Assembly: GCF_963259705.1 (NCBI RefSeq) | Contig: NC_081846.1 | Location: forward strand, 87,928,641-87,992,640 | From: Myotis daubentonii | Lineage: Eukaryota; Chordata; Mammalia; Chiroptera; Vespertilionidae | Direction of reading: 5' to 3' | DNA length: 64,000 bases | Shown here: one piece after another, positions 20,285 to 31,774 of the stretch | How the letters are laid out: each line of letters begins with the position of its first letter | Numbering within the stretch: the first letter of the stretch is position 1 | Translations under genes and position numbers: made by a program | The notes under the pieces: model-generated | What the model was told of the DNA's origin: nothing | Database searches by the model: none | What the model saw: the letters and a program-made list of their open reading frames with translations, nothing else

Positions 20285-20610
20285 TTTCCCGCAGGTGGAG
20301 CCAAGCTCCTGACCCACTGACTTCAGGTCCTGCGATTTGCTTTGACCAGGGGAATGTGGGCAGGTGAGACTGTGCCATTTCTAAATGGAGGTGCTAAGAA
20401 GAATCCTCTGTTCTTCTCACTCTCTGGTGTCATCCATCGTGAGAAGAATGTACTCAGGCAGCCATTGCGCCCTCTGCCTGGGCCCTTGGACGAGCTCCCG
20501 ATGTGAGAGAAGGGAGCAGATCTGAGCCTGGCTCAGCCCAGCCGGGCCAGCCCAGGAGTGGATATCAGAGCTTGTTGTGAGCACTGAGATTTGGAGGTTG
20601 TTTGCTAAAC
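20285..20610 (+). mobile_element. MaLR-like LTR fragment
   Basis: GATTTGCTTTGACCAGGGGAATGTG and CACTGAGATTTGGAGGTTGTTTG resemble MLT1-type LTR words. The 3' end is degraded and the borders are approximate. Confidence 0.4.
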
Positions 20611-21267
20611 ATCATCATCAAGAAAGAATTGTCCCTCCAAATACCTTAAGCACCCCCAATTCTCTGCCCCCAAAACACTGGATACAGAAAATGAAAAAAT
20701 GGAGCTGTGGGATGAATGTGCACAGTCGACACCAAAAATTGTATGACTGTATGTTGAAAGAAGTGCCATTAATGACAAGTTGAAACCTGGGATGAAAGAG
20801 GAGCAGGAGCAATAGTTTGAATGGGGTCAAGGAAGAGTGAGGCTCCGAGTGGGGGGAGCGCTGCAGGCTAAAGGACCAGTGTGGGCAGAGCAGGAGGAGT
20901 GGGTGGGCCTGGGGGCTGGAGTGCAGAGAGCAGAGGCGGAGGGGCCGGGTCCAGGCAGGACCCTGGGGACCAGGGAAGGGGCTTGGATTTCACCTAAGCA
21001 CAGTGAGAGCAATCAGGGCTTAGAGAAACGTTATTTGGCAAACATGCTGTGCTACCACTGGAGTAAGTCAGCTCTTGGTCTGTAGAAATGGATTTGAGTT
21101 CCAAATGTCCGCAGTGACAAGATTGCTCACGTGCAACTCCCACTGCCGTTCCAATTACGGGGACTTGGTAAATAGCAACAATTGGAATCCAACCCTTCCA
21201 CTGTCTGAAAATGGAGGGAAAGGAAGCAATGACTCAGGAAATGCACTTCAAAATAAACTGCATTGCT
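20611..21267. other. Intergenic, nothing recognised
   Basis: No gene or named repeat is seen. The open frames are short and lack motifs. Confidence 0.4.
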
Positions 21268-21277
21268 AAAACACAAT

Positions 21278-21534
21278 CTTTTTTATTTTTAATCCTCACC
21301 TGGGGTTATTTTTTCCATTGATTTTTAGAGAGAGTGGAGAGAGAGGGGAAGACAAAGAGAAACATCGATGTGAGAGAAACCCACTTAATTGGTTGCCTCC
21401 TACACAAGCCCTTACCATGGCCCAGGCCGGGGAGGAGCCTGCAGCTGAGGTACAAGCCCTTGACCGGAATTGAACCTGGGACCCTTTGGTCACGCAGGCC
21501 AGTGTTCCATCAACTGAGCCAAACCAGTTAGAGC
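21278..21534 (-). mobile_element. Ves SINE, diverged
   Basis: The copy is flanked by AAAACACAAT at 21268-21277 and 21535-21544. Confidence 0.85.
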
Positions 21535-21544
21535 AAAACACAAT

Positions 21545-22183
21545 ATTAAGAATTATAATTTTACTGAGCTTCTGGTTGAGTAATTATATAATCACTTAAG
21601 TATAGTAGTGAAGCTGGCAATTTGGATATGCCAAGAGAAGCCATAAAGTGCTTCTTTTAAATGAAAAGGTGAAAGTTATCAAATTATAAGGAAAGAAAAA
21701 ATATCATGTGCTGAGGTTGCTAAGAACAAGTCTGTGAAATTGGGAAGAAGAAAAAAGAAATTTGTGCTGGTTTTGCTCTTGTACCTCAAACTGTAAAAAT
21801 TGTAGCATGATAAGTGCATGGTCAATGCTTAGTTAAGATGGAAAAGGCATTACATTCTGTATGTGGAGGACATGAACAGAAAACATGTTCCAACTGATGG
21901 CAAAGAGTTGCACCAGAAAGCACTGAACCTATAGGAACACTTCAGCAAGGGAGCCTCGAAATGAGTGGCACCAAGACATTTACTGCAAGTAGGGGATGGG
22001 TATACAGATTCAGGACCAAGTTTGGCATTTTATCATCTCATATAATCACAAGGACGAGCAGCAGGAAGAGGAGGAGGAAGAAGAGGAGGGGGAGAGAGAC
22101 CAGTACAATAAGGTAGTTTTAAAGAAAGACCACATTCACTTTTATTACAGTATATTGTCATAATTGTTCCATTTTATTAGTTA
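21545..22183. other. Intergenic, nothing recognised
   Basis: This is AT-rich DNA with a GA-rich tract at 22058-22100. No gene is seen. Confidence 0.4.
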
Positions 22184-22644
22184 CTAGAGGCCTGGTGCAC
22201 AAAATCCATGCACGGGAATGGGGGTTCCTTAGCCCGGCCTGCATCCTCTCTAATCCAGGACCCCTTGGGGGATGTCGGACTGCCAGTTTAGGCCCGGGCC
22301 TAAACTGGCAGTGGGCATTCCTCTCCCCTCTCACAATCCTGGACCACTGGCTCCTAACTGCTCACCAGCCTGCCTGCCTGATCGCCTTAACCACTCTGCC
22401 TGCCTTCCTGATGCCCCTAAAGGCTCCCCTGCCTGCCTGATTGCCCCTAACTGCCTCTGCCTGCCTGCCTGATCACCCCTAACCACCTCTGCCTGCCTGC
22501 CTGATCACCCCTAACCACCTCTGCCTGCTGGCCTGATCGCCCCTAACTGCCTCTGCCTCGGCCCCTGCCACTGTGGCTTTGTCTGAAAGGACGTCTGGAT
22601 GGATGTCTGGTCTAATTAGCATATTGCCCTTTTATTAGTATAGA
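22184..22644 (-). mobile_element. HeliBat element with internal tandem repeat (461 bp)
   Basis: The minus-strand 5' end is TCTATACTAATAAAAGGGC. The 3' end is GGCCTCTAG at 22184, flanked by A and T. The centre (22365-22560) is a tandem array of about 31-bp units (CTGCCTGCCTGATC-CCCCTAAC). Confidence 0.88.
22365..22560 (+). repeat. About 31-bp minisatellite inside the HeliBat
   Basis: About six imperfect units carry CTGCCTGCCTGAT and CCCCTAAC words. Confidence 0.8.
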
Positions 22645-23240
22645 TTGTTAATCTCTTACTGTGCCTAATTTAGAAATTAAGCTTTATCATGGGCAAATAT
22701 GTATAGAAAAAAGCGTGTATATATAGGGTTTGGTATTATCCACTGTTTCCGGCATCCACTTGGGGTCTTGTGACATATATCCGCCCTGGATAAGGATACT
22801 GTAAGTGCTCTCTAGTGGCTTGCTTCTGTCTCTGCAATTGCTATGGGAATCCACTGTCGGGCTTTCCTGCTGTTCCCTGAAGGAGGAAGAGAAGTGGGAC
22901 ACAGCCAGACACCAGCTGGCCAAGCCTACATCAGCCTAACACTAGCTGAGCCTGAGTCACACAAGCAAGCCCTGCAAAGCACAGCAAAGTTGTCCAGTTT
23001 ATTCTAGCCCGTTTCAGCTGACACCAAGCACAGACTTCCTGCCCAGCCCAGCCAAGATCAGTCAAACCCCTCTCTGTGGGGACACTGGACTTTCACTCTC
23101 ATTCAGCCATAATGAAGAGCTCCTACCTGGGGGGTCAAAGGAGGCCTAGTGGGGGCCCTGCTCTTCTACCCCATCTGTCAGTAACAAGGCAGTGTCCCCC
23201 TGTCCCTGCCGGGGCAGTGTCAAAGGAAGCCAGGAAAACT
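22645..23240. other. Intergenic, nothing recognised
   Basis: No exon is recognised. The sequence contains repeated CAGCCCAGCCAAG-type words only. Confidence 0.4.
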
Positions 23241-24420
23241 GAAGGTTGAAATAAAATCCAGAGTCTCATAACATATTAAAAAATGTTCAGGTTTCAAGAA
23301 AACATTACCTGTCCTTCCGAGAACCAGGAAGATTTCAACTGAATAAAAAGATAAACCAATAGATGCCAAGAGCAAGATAACATGATAATTATCTGATAAA
23401 GATTTAGAGCAACCATGCTAAAAAATCTTCAATGAGAAACTACGAACATAATTGAAATGAATGAAAGAAATAGTCTCAGCAAAGAAATAGAAAGTTTTAG
23501 CTGAAACCAGTTTGGCTCAGTGGATAGAGCGTTGGCCTGCGGACTGAGAGGTCCCGGGTTCGGTTCCGGTCGGGGGCATGTGCCTGGGTTGCGGGCATAT
23601 CCCCAGTTGGAGATGTGCAGGAGGCAGCTGATCGATGTTTCTCTCTCATTGATGTTTCTGGCTCTCTATCTCTCTCCCTTCCTCTCTGTAAAAAATCAAT
23701 AAAATATATTTTTAAAAAAATAGACAGTTTTAGTGATAAAATAAAAAATATAAAAGGAACCACATAGAAATTTTAGAATTAAAAATGTAATATACAAAAT
23801 GAAAAGTTGGGCAGAATGGAGAAAAGAGAGGTAAGAATCAGTGAAATGAAAAATAAAAGTTACAAATTCAAAAAACAGAGATAAAACAGACTATAAAAAA
23901 TGAGCAAAGCTCCAGGGAATTGTAGGATTATAACAAAATATCTAACATTATTGTCATTGAAGTCCCAGATGGAGAGATGCAAGAAGGCAGGCCTGGAAAA
24001 GTACTTAAAGGAATAATGTCCAAAAACTCCTAAAATTTGTCAAGAGACATAAACTTGCAGTTTTAAAAGGTGAGCAAATCCCAAATAGAATAAACTAAAA
24101 AGAAAAGGCACATTATAATTAAACTCCTGAAAATTAAAGACAAAGAAAAAAATCTTGCAGCCAGAGGAAAAAATGATACTTCACCTATAGAGGGAAAATT
24201 ATTAGAACGACAGAAGACTTCTAATCAGAAACCATGAAGCAAGAAAGAAGTGGCCCAATGCTTTTTAAAGCCTGGAATAAAAAGAACTATAAACACAGAA
24301 ATCTATACCCATTGGAATTAAGGGGAAATTAAGACATTTCAGATGAGAGAAAACTGAGAATTTGTTTCCATCAGGCCTACCTTAAAAGAAAGATGATAAA
24401 GGTCTCTAGACAGGAAGTAA
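23240..24420 (+). mobile_element. Older L1 fragment (ORF1 end / inter-ORF region)
   Basis: CACATTATAATTAAACTCCTGAAAATTAAAGAC, CTTGCAGCCAGAGGAAAAAA and CTACCTTAAAAGAAAGATG follow the order of L1 ORF1 C-terminal coding sequence. It has many stops and is interrupted by a Ves SINE. Confidence 0.7.
23500..23725 (+). mobile_element. Ves SINE
   Basis: The copy is flanked by ATAGAAAGTTTTA and ATAGACAGTTTTA, a 13-bp duplication with one change. Confidence 0.92.
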
Positions 24421-24480
24421 AGAAAAGAAGAGAAGAGACGAGACGAGACGAGATGAGAAGAGAAGAGAAAAGAAAAAAGA
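24421..24480 (+). repeat. Purine microsatellite (GAGAC/GAGAA)n
   Basis: The tract has AGAGACGAGACGAGACGAGAT-type units just before the L1 5' end. Confidence 0.85.
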
Positions 24481-25740
24481 GGGGAGGAAGAAAATGGCGG
24501 AGGTATAGACGGACGTGTCCCGTGCCTTGTCCAGGAGCAGATAAGGGTGAGCAGCTGAAACGGGTAACATAGAGCCCTAATAAGCAGAAGATATTCAGCT
24601 GGGAGACAGTTTGCAGCCGGAAAAGACAGAGGACTCCTGGAGAAAGGGAACGGTTGGAGATTGCGGCTGAAATCTCTCCCAGAGCTCCGGCTCAGCCGTG
24701 GAGAACGTGCCATCTTGAGTGGCTGTTATTGGGAGCGTATAAAGTCAAAGACCCGGCATCCAGGGCATCCAGAGATTGGCTGCTAACCCGGAAACAACGG
24801 ACCCCAAGCAGCGCGACTACGTGAACTTAGAGGAGCCCTGCTTCTCCCCACGGAAAGGCCAGACTTCCCCTAAAGGTGCGGTTTGCAATTCAGATTGGAG
24901 AGAGGAACGCGGCGTGCGGGGAAATCTGAGCCCCACAAAGTCCGCAGCCGTTGGGGCCAGTGTGATCCGTGAGTGTGGAAGGGCTCCCGGGCTGCTGGCA
25001 GAAGGGAATGCTAAAAATAAGCCTATAGCTGGACGGGGTGCAAAAAAGCAGCCTTGGATTTTGCCAGTGTGCTGGCTGCTTAGCACTGGGGAAGAGAGGG
25101 TGCGTGGAAGGGATTGCACACAGAGCTGAAAGGTGGGGGGTTCTGAATTCGCGCAACTTCTCAGGCTCTTGTTCTCTCTCTTTCCATTAAATCTTTGCAT
25201 TTGATTATTAAACCCAGTACATGGGATTGCCCAGGTGGGGTCATTCGCAGAGACTGCAGGGGAAAGTTGTTTTTGTGGAACCTGGGAAACAGAGCGGGAG
25301 TAACGACTAAAGAACAGATTCTAGGACAGTCGACTCTCCCAGACCAGTTTTAAGTGCAATAGGGAAAATAAACCCAACTGCTGGATAGAGAGGACTTATA
25401 GCCTCAGAGGTCAATCCAGAAACACCGCCACCCAGGAGCTGATCCACAAACTGACTCTTCTGTAAACACAAATAAAGGCAGTCTGGGAAACAAATAGGAC
25501 CTGCTTTAAAATCAGGACTGTGGTTTACAACACGGAGAAACAGTGTATCGCAGGGAAATTCAACACTCTCCTGAATACCTGGCAGGACTAAGGTGTCCCA
25601 GAAAGAAGAGTAGAGGACCTGAAGCACCTTCACTACTGTACATTTTTATTTTTATTTTTAATTCTTTTTTCACCTTTTAATTAAGAAACTATTTATTTTC
25701 TTTTTTCATCACCTGATTTTACCTTTTTAATTACTACACT

Positions 25741-25964
25741 TTTTAAAAAAATATATATTTTATTGATTTTTTACAGAGAGAAAGGGAGAGAGATAGAGAG
25801 TTAGAAACATCGATGAGAGAGAAACATCGATCAGCTGCCTCCTGCACATCTCCTACTGGGGATGTGCCCGCAACCCAGGTACATGCCCTTGACCGGAATC
25901 GAACCTGGGACCTTTCAGTCCACAAGCCGACGCTCTGTCCACTGAGCCAAACCGGTTTCGGCTA
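25741..25964 (-). mobile_element. Ves SINE inside the L1 5'UTR
   Basis: The copy is flanked by CTACACTTTT on both sides (about 25734 and 25962). It inserted after the L1. Confidence 0.92.
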
Positions 25965-26851
25965 CACTTTTATTTTTAACTAGTATTATTACTACTACCA
26001 TTTTTTAAAGTGTCATTTTATTTTCTCTTTATTTTATTTTGGGATTAGTGTTCTGTATTCTATTTTCATCGTTCCTTTAGCATCATTTTTCTCTACCCCA
26101 ACTTTACCTTTATGCCAAAACTCTCTTCCTCACTTTTCCCCTTTTGTTGTCCTGTTTCTCTTACCCTATTCCTGCTTTAGATTTTCCCTATTCCTTCTTT
26201 TTACCCCTGTCTAAATTTCACCCTACTTATATATCTAATTTCCAATCCCCTGCTCTAAATCCATATACACCTCTCTCTTATCTTTCTTCACTATCCAAAT
26301 TTTTTTTTTCTTCTCTCTGTCACTTTGTTATGTTTGCTTGATTGTTGAGTATATTGGGGTTTTTTATGCTTGTTGTGAGATTGTTTTTCTTTTTCTTTCC
26401 TGTTGTTTTTTTTTTCCCTCTGGTTATTTTTGTGCTTCTGTTTTCCCTCGCCTCGCTTGATATTAGTGCTTGTTATTAGTTTGCATTCATCTCCAGGGAT
26501 CTGTTGCTGGAATTGGTTGGGATTAGTGGCAGTGCTATTGGAGTTTTCTCCCCATATAAATAGTCTCTTCCCCTCTTCTATTTCATTCTCTCTTCCCTTT
26601 TTTTCCTCCCTTTTCCCAATTCCATTTTTACACTCCTTTTCCCCCCTTTTCTCTTTTATCTTTTTCTCTTCTATCTTCCTTATCCCCTAATTCTCTTTGC
26701 TCAGGTGGTCACCTTTATTTGGGGTTATTAATATCGTGAATACATTTGTGTTCAGTGCCTTGTACGTTGTGCCTTGTTGTGTTGTATTTTGTGCCTTTAA
26801 ATCAACACAGCAAAGAGAACTACATAACCAAACAGCTGGAGAAGAGAGATC

Positions 26852-27602
26852 ATGGTTAAACAAAGAACCAGCCCGTGTATGAAAGAAAAACAGGCATCAC
26901 CAGAAAAGAAAGTAAACGAAATGGAGGAAATGGAGGCAAGCAACTTGTCAGAGAAAGAATTCAGAGACATGGCCATAAGGTGGATGAAAAGAATGGAAGA
27001 CAGATTCAACAATATGTGTAAGAACCAAGAGGAAATGAAGAAAAACCAAGAAGAAATGAAAAATGACATCACTGCTATAAAGAACTCAATAGAAAGCATC
27101 AACAATAGACTAGAAGAAGCAGAGGACCGCACCAGTGAGCTAGAAGACATGGTAGGAAAAAATACCCAAGCAGAGCAGCTTCTAGGAAAAAAAAAAAAGG
27201 CAGGAAGAGAGCCTAAGAGAACTCTGGGACAACACAAAACAAAACAACATCTGAATAATAGGGGTGCCAGAGGGAGAGGAAACTGAGCAAGGAATAGAAA
27301 ACCTGTTTGAAAAAATAATGACAGAAAACTTCCCTGATATAGGGAAGAAAAAACTCACACAAATCCAAGAAGCTCACAGAGTCCCAAACAAAATGAACCC
27401 CAAAAGACCAATGCCAAGGCACATTATAATTAAATTGGCAGACACCAATGACAAAGCAAGAATCTTAAAAGCAGCCAGAGACAGACAGAAAGTTTCCTAC
27501 AAAGGATCCCCCATCAGACTAGCAACCGATTTCTCAACAGAAATACATCAGGCAAGAAGGGAATGGAATGAAATATACAAAGTCATCAAAGGAAGGGTCT
27601 GA
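26852..27602 (+). pseudogene. L1 ORF1, frameshifted
   Basis: ORF1p is the L1 RNA-binding trimeric chaperone. The N-terminal part with the coiled coil is in one frame (26852 to about 27190). The rest (PEGEETEQGIENLFEKIM to YKVIKGRV, stop at 27602) is in another. The shift is at the 12-A run 27187-27198, so the product would be truncated. Confidence 0.9.
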
Positions 27603-28056
27603 ATCCAAGAATACTGTACACAGCAAGGCTATCAATCAAAATTGAGGGTCAAATCAGGAGCTTCCCAGACAAAAAAGGACTACGGGAGTTTATTAACACC
27701 AAACCAGCAATGCAAGAAATGCTAAAGGGTCTGCTGTAAAAAGAAAAAATAGGAACGAAGAAGGAACACAGGGGTAAAGAATAAAAATGATGACAAACAA
27801 GTATCTATCAATAATAACTTTAAATGTAAATGGATTAAATGCCCCAATCAAAAGACATAGGGTAACTGAGTGGATAAGAAAATATGACCCATATATCTGC
27901 TGTCTACAGGAAACCCACCCCAGAACAAAAGACGTGTCTAATTCTTCATTTTCAAAAGCATTGATGAAAGCCTATGTTAAATGTCCACCAATAATTATTA
28001 AAAACAATATTGGATGATAAACCACTGTTATTTTGGTCAATATCAAGCGAGGAATT

Positions 28057-30097
28057 TTATTTTATTTTATTACTACTTTTCAGAAGAAAAATGTTTAATG
28101 TAATCGCTTAAATGCACAGTTCAACAAAACCGAGTCAGTTCAGTTCAAATTAACTCCATATAACAAAGAAATAAGAAGCCTGAAGGGCCACTGTTGGGGT
28201 CTAAAGTCCCTGCCCAGAACAGAAGGACACTGACTTCAAGGAGGCCTTTGTTCCCACCCCCTTTCAGGAGGAGTGGCCACCTCTGGGCTCCTGACACAGC
28301 CTAGGCACCTCCATGCAAGCAGCAGCACAGAGCCCCAAAGCCACCCAAGGGTCAGGGTTCTACATCCCTACCAAAGTGGGGCCTGGCCAAAGCGGGCTGG
28401 AACTCAGAACACAGGGGACTATGGCAAGGACAGGGCAGGCTGGCAGCCCTGGAGAACCAGCTCAACAGGCTGCTTCAGGTGTTTCTAGTCCCGTGGTCCC
28501 CCTTCCACACCCCCAGCTTAGTTTGCTCATGAGCCACAGTGAGGTGTGCCTGGGACGCTCATAGGGCAGCACTCAGTCTAGAGCATGCTCGGGCAGGGCC
28601 GGGGCCCAGGGGTTTGCTGATGAGGACCTGTTTGTGTGGTCCGCTCGCTGTCCAGGCAGGGGGATGGAGAACAGGGCTTCGGCACAGCAGGGGACCTTTC
28701 CAGCAAAACAATGTCTGGTTTTTGCTACACTGAGCTTAATTTGAACAAAGCCTCTTCAGGGGTCAGAGGCTCCTACTGCTTCGTCGGGCAGAGGGAGGGT
28801 GCTGCAGAGCTCACTGGGGGGCACGCCGGGTCCCAGAAGCAGACACCGAGGAGGTCATCCGGTGGAGGTTTCCTGCTGCCCTTTTGGGACTTTAGTTTAA
28901 GTTCTGGTTAACTTCTTGCTGCAACATCTGTGCAGGGACATTCTTAGGCTCAATTTTCAGGAGACTGTTGATGTCTGCCAAGCTGGACTTATAGTCCTTG
29001 AGTGCCTTATAGGCTTGAGCCCGTCTGTAAAACGCCTTCACGTGTTTCCCATCCAGCTGAGGGCTTCTGTGCAGTCCTTCACCGCTTCCTTGTACTGCTT
29101 CAGGGCAGATAGCAGAGCGCCCTGTGGCTGTACGTGGTGGACTCCAGTTACCCTACGAGAGGCTTTCGCTGTACTTCTCAATAGCTTTCTTACGGTTTCC
29201 CTTCTTTACAAGCTCATTGCCTTCTCCCTTCAGAACTCTGGCTCTCTCCACATCCCCAGAAGGCACTCTGCTCTTGGCAGTTGTGGTTTCTTTGGATTTG
29301 CCTTTAGGTGTCTCTCTGTGATATTCCGAATCCCTCCTCTTCTGAGCTGAAACAGGCACCAAGGGGATAGAGGGCAGTTTCAGACGCCACTCCGGCCCAA
29401 GTGCGTCCATGAGAGCTCTGGTCATGCTGTTGACGCCTTCCAAGGCTGACATCACACTGTCATCAATTTGCAGCACAGTCTTGTCGTCCACGTAGGCCAG
29501 GGATACTTCTCCAGAGCCCCATGGGCCGATGCTCGCCGCAGAATGGCTTCATGCTGAAGGGAATCAAGGCCAGTGCTGAAGTGCAATCTTTTTTTTTTCT
29601 TTCTTTCTTTTTGTTTTATTGCTTAAAGTATTACAAAGAGTATTACATATGTCTCCTTTTCCGCCCCTTGACAATCCCCCGGCCTCCCCTACCCCCCAGT
29701 GTCTTATGTCCATTGGTTATGCTTATATGCATGCATACAAGTCCTTGGTTGATCTCTCACCCCCCCCCCTCCCGCCCCCTGAAGTGCAATCTTCGATGCA
29801 ATCTCTGCAGTTCCCATCCTTCAAGTGGCATGCTGCTCCGTTGGAGTAGAGAACACTTTCTTCTTTACAGTCCAAAGAACCTTGCTCCTGCAGCACCCGC
29901 TGCGCACGGCTGTAGAGCGAGGCGGCCTCGGAGAACTGGCTGTTGGGGAAGCTCTGGTTGCCAGCGGCCGCTCCACGGAGTCTGAGAGTTTGGGGGCCGT
30001 CCTGGGGTCCCCCAGCAAATGGCGGCCGCCTCCGTGCCACCGCCGCCGCCACCGCCGCCAACGCCGCCGAGCCTTGCGGAATGGCATGGGGGGAAGC
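28057..30097 (-). pseudogene. TOMM34: TOMM34 processed pseudogene
   Basis: This is an intronless copy of TOMM34, a cytosolic TPR co-chaperone for mitochondrial import. From the minus-strand 5' end it has leader sequence, the start codon changed to ACG at 30000-29998, then the first TPR region (EASALYGRA-like), a central SLPSIPLVPVSAQKR-like stretch (about 29390-29330) and the second TPR block to a TAA at 28894-28892. A 3' UTR ends in a degraded A-rich tail near 28057. Breaks include a codon deletion near the start, frameshifts around 29150 and 29500, an internal stop and an inserted L1 piece (29591-29778). It is dead as an mRNA template. Confidence 0.95.
29591..29778 (-). mobile_element. L1 3' end nested in the TOMM34 pseudogene
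   Basis: This 188-bp L1 3'UTR has its T-rich tail at the left. It is flanked by a perfect 15-bp duplication CTGAAGTGCAATCTT at 29576-29590 and 29779-29793. Confidence 0.95.
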
Positions 30098-30111
30098 CAA
30101 GCAAGGAATTT

Positions 30112-30334
30112 TTTTAAAAATATTTTTATTGATTTCAGAGAGGAAGGGAAAGGGAGAGAGAGATAGAAACATCAATGATGAGAGAGAATCATTGACTGGC
30201 TGCCTCCTGCATGCCCCCTACTGGGGATTGAGCCCGCAACCCAGGCATGTGCCCTTGACCCAAATCAAACCCGGGACCTTTCAGTCCACAGGCTGACACT
30301 CTATTCTATCCACTGAGCCAGACTGGCTAGGGCT
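30112..30334 (-). mobile_element. Ves SINE at the TOMM34 pseudogene 5' end
   Basis: The copy is flanked by a perfect 14-bp duplication CAAGCAAGGAATTT at 30098-30111 and 30335-30348. Confidence 0.94.
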
Positions 30335-30348
30335 CAAGCAAGGAATTT

Positions 30349-31087
30349 AAGTGAAATTGCTATAAGAACTTCTTTCATTCCTTCTACTTACCTTCATGAA
30401 TATGTTAGACTGAATTCTCAAGAAGGCAAAGTGTAAAGAAAAGGTTAGGCGCTAACATATTATTGGGTGGATGGGTGAATCTCAGGTCATTGAGAGTAAA
30501 AGACAAATGGAATGAGGCAGCAAAAGACAGAATGCCAATGCAACATGGTGCATTGTTACACTTGTCACAGTCTTACAAAAAACGCAGCTGGTTGCTCAGA
30601 TACATGGGCCATTTCTGCATTTATGGGAAGATTGCTTGGAGCTATTGGTTCTTAGAATAGTCTGTTAGGAAGAGAAAGGGCAAGGAGTTTATCTGTGGGC
30701 CTGTAACCATATCCTGCTTTTCACTGTCCCTGGAGTGTTAACCTCACACCCTTTCAGGTTATGTACACAGCCCCCCTGGGACGTCGCTGGTGAAGCCAGA
30801 GCCTCTGTGAGTTGGAACTGGGCTGCCGCTGCCATAAGGAGCATAATAACGGCAGTTCTGAAGCTTAACCCATGACCCAGGGGAGGCCAAGGCACCCGTG
30901 GGATTAATTAGTGCAGTGAGGTTGTCGGGTGGGACCATACACTGAGAGTTTTCTAGGTTTCCATGTTGCTTCTTGTAAAGAATAATGGGGGAAGTCTCCG
31001 GGGGATAATTACTGTGAATTTAATTATCTATCTATCTATAGAATATTCATCTACAGCTATATGAATTGGGGGAAAAAAAGAACATAT
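30349..31087. other. Intergenic, nothing recognised
   Basis: No exon or named repeat is recognised. A (CTAT)n run lies at 31026-31040. Confidence 0.4.
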
Positions 31088-31297
31088 AGCCCAGCCGGTT
31101 GAGTGTGGACCTATGAACCAGGAGATCACAATTTGATTCCTGGTCAGGGCACATACCTGGGTTTGGGCTTGATCCCCAGTAGGGGGCATGCAGGAGGCAG
31201 CCGATCAGTGATTCTCTCTCATCATTGATCTTTCTATCTCTCTCTCCCTCTCTCTTCCTCTCTGAAATCAATAAAAATATCTTTTTTTTTTTTTAAG
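31088..31297 (+). mobile_element. Ves SINE
   Basis: The copy is flanked by AAAAGAACATATAGC at about 31076-31090 and 31299-31313. The right copy adjoins the poly-T tail. Confidence 0.9.
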
Positions 31298-31339
31298 AAA
31301 AAGAACATATAGCTCTATTCATCTCATTTAAAGATCAAG

Positions 31340-31754
31340 TGTGGGAAGCTGATATAGGGTTAAGCCTCAGACTGATCTGTTGGTGAAGTCACAAACAATT
31401 CCCAGCTTAGAGGGCACAGTCCTCTTACCATAATTAGGCTTGACCTTATGAGGCTCTCTAGATCTTATCTGGGAAGCTAATGGGCTGAGGGAAGTGCAGA
31501 AGGTGCCCAAAACAAGTGAAACTCACAAGAACCTGTGTAACTATGGAAACCACTACCTTGTTTACCTCTGACTATAAAATAAAGGCTCAGCTTGCCTCAG
31601 GATCTTTCTCTGTGGCCTCAGCCAGGCACAGGAAGATCCATGGAGACTAAAGAGAGCTAGAGAGCTATGAACACTGTCTCCGTGTAAAAACGTTCTTCGC
31701 CGACTCCGTCCACACCTTTGGGAACCCCTGGGCCCCTGGGGCTGGACCCCGGCA
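31340..31754 (+). repeat. 5' LTR of the class II ERV (415 bp)
   Basis: The LTR has a TATAAAATAAAG core near 31573 and ends GGCTGGACCCCGGCA. It is directly followed by TC and the tRNA-Lys-type primer site. Confidence 0.93.
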
Positions 31755-31756
31755 TC

Positions 31757-31774
31757 TGGCGCCTGAACAGGATT
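31757..31774 (+). other. Primer-binding site, tRNA-Lys type
   Basis: TGGCGCCTGAACAGG differs from the usual Lys site by one base as I recall it. Confidence 0.85.

Larger units (their letters stand above)
24481..27945 (+). mobile_element. L1 5' half: full 5'UTR, ORF1 and start of ORF2
   Basis: It starts with GGGAGGAAGAAAATGGCGG, an L1 5' end. A 2.4-kb 5'UTR (holding a Ves SINE) follows, then ORF1 from 26852 with a coiled coil (EEMKKNQEEMKN repeats, residues 60-110) and RRM/C-terminal parts. ORF2 starts at 27787 with the endonuclease N-terminus (NVNGLNAPIKRHR, then LQETH). ORF1 is broken by an indel in a 12-A run at 27187-27198. The element stops inside the endonuclease, so reverse transcriptase and 3'UTR are missing. 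Confidence 0.9.

Noticed and set aside
20577..21085. Short overlapping frames on both strands
   Set aside because: They have no motif, no codon pattern and no neighbouring splice sites.
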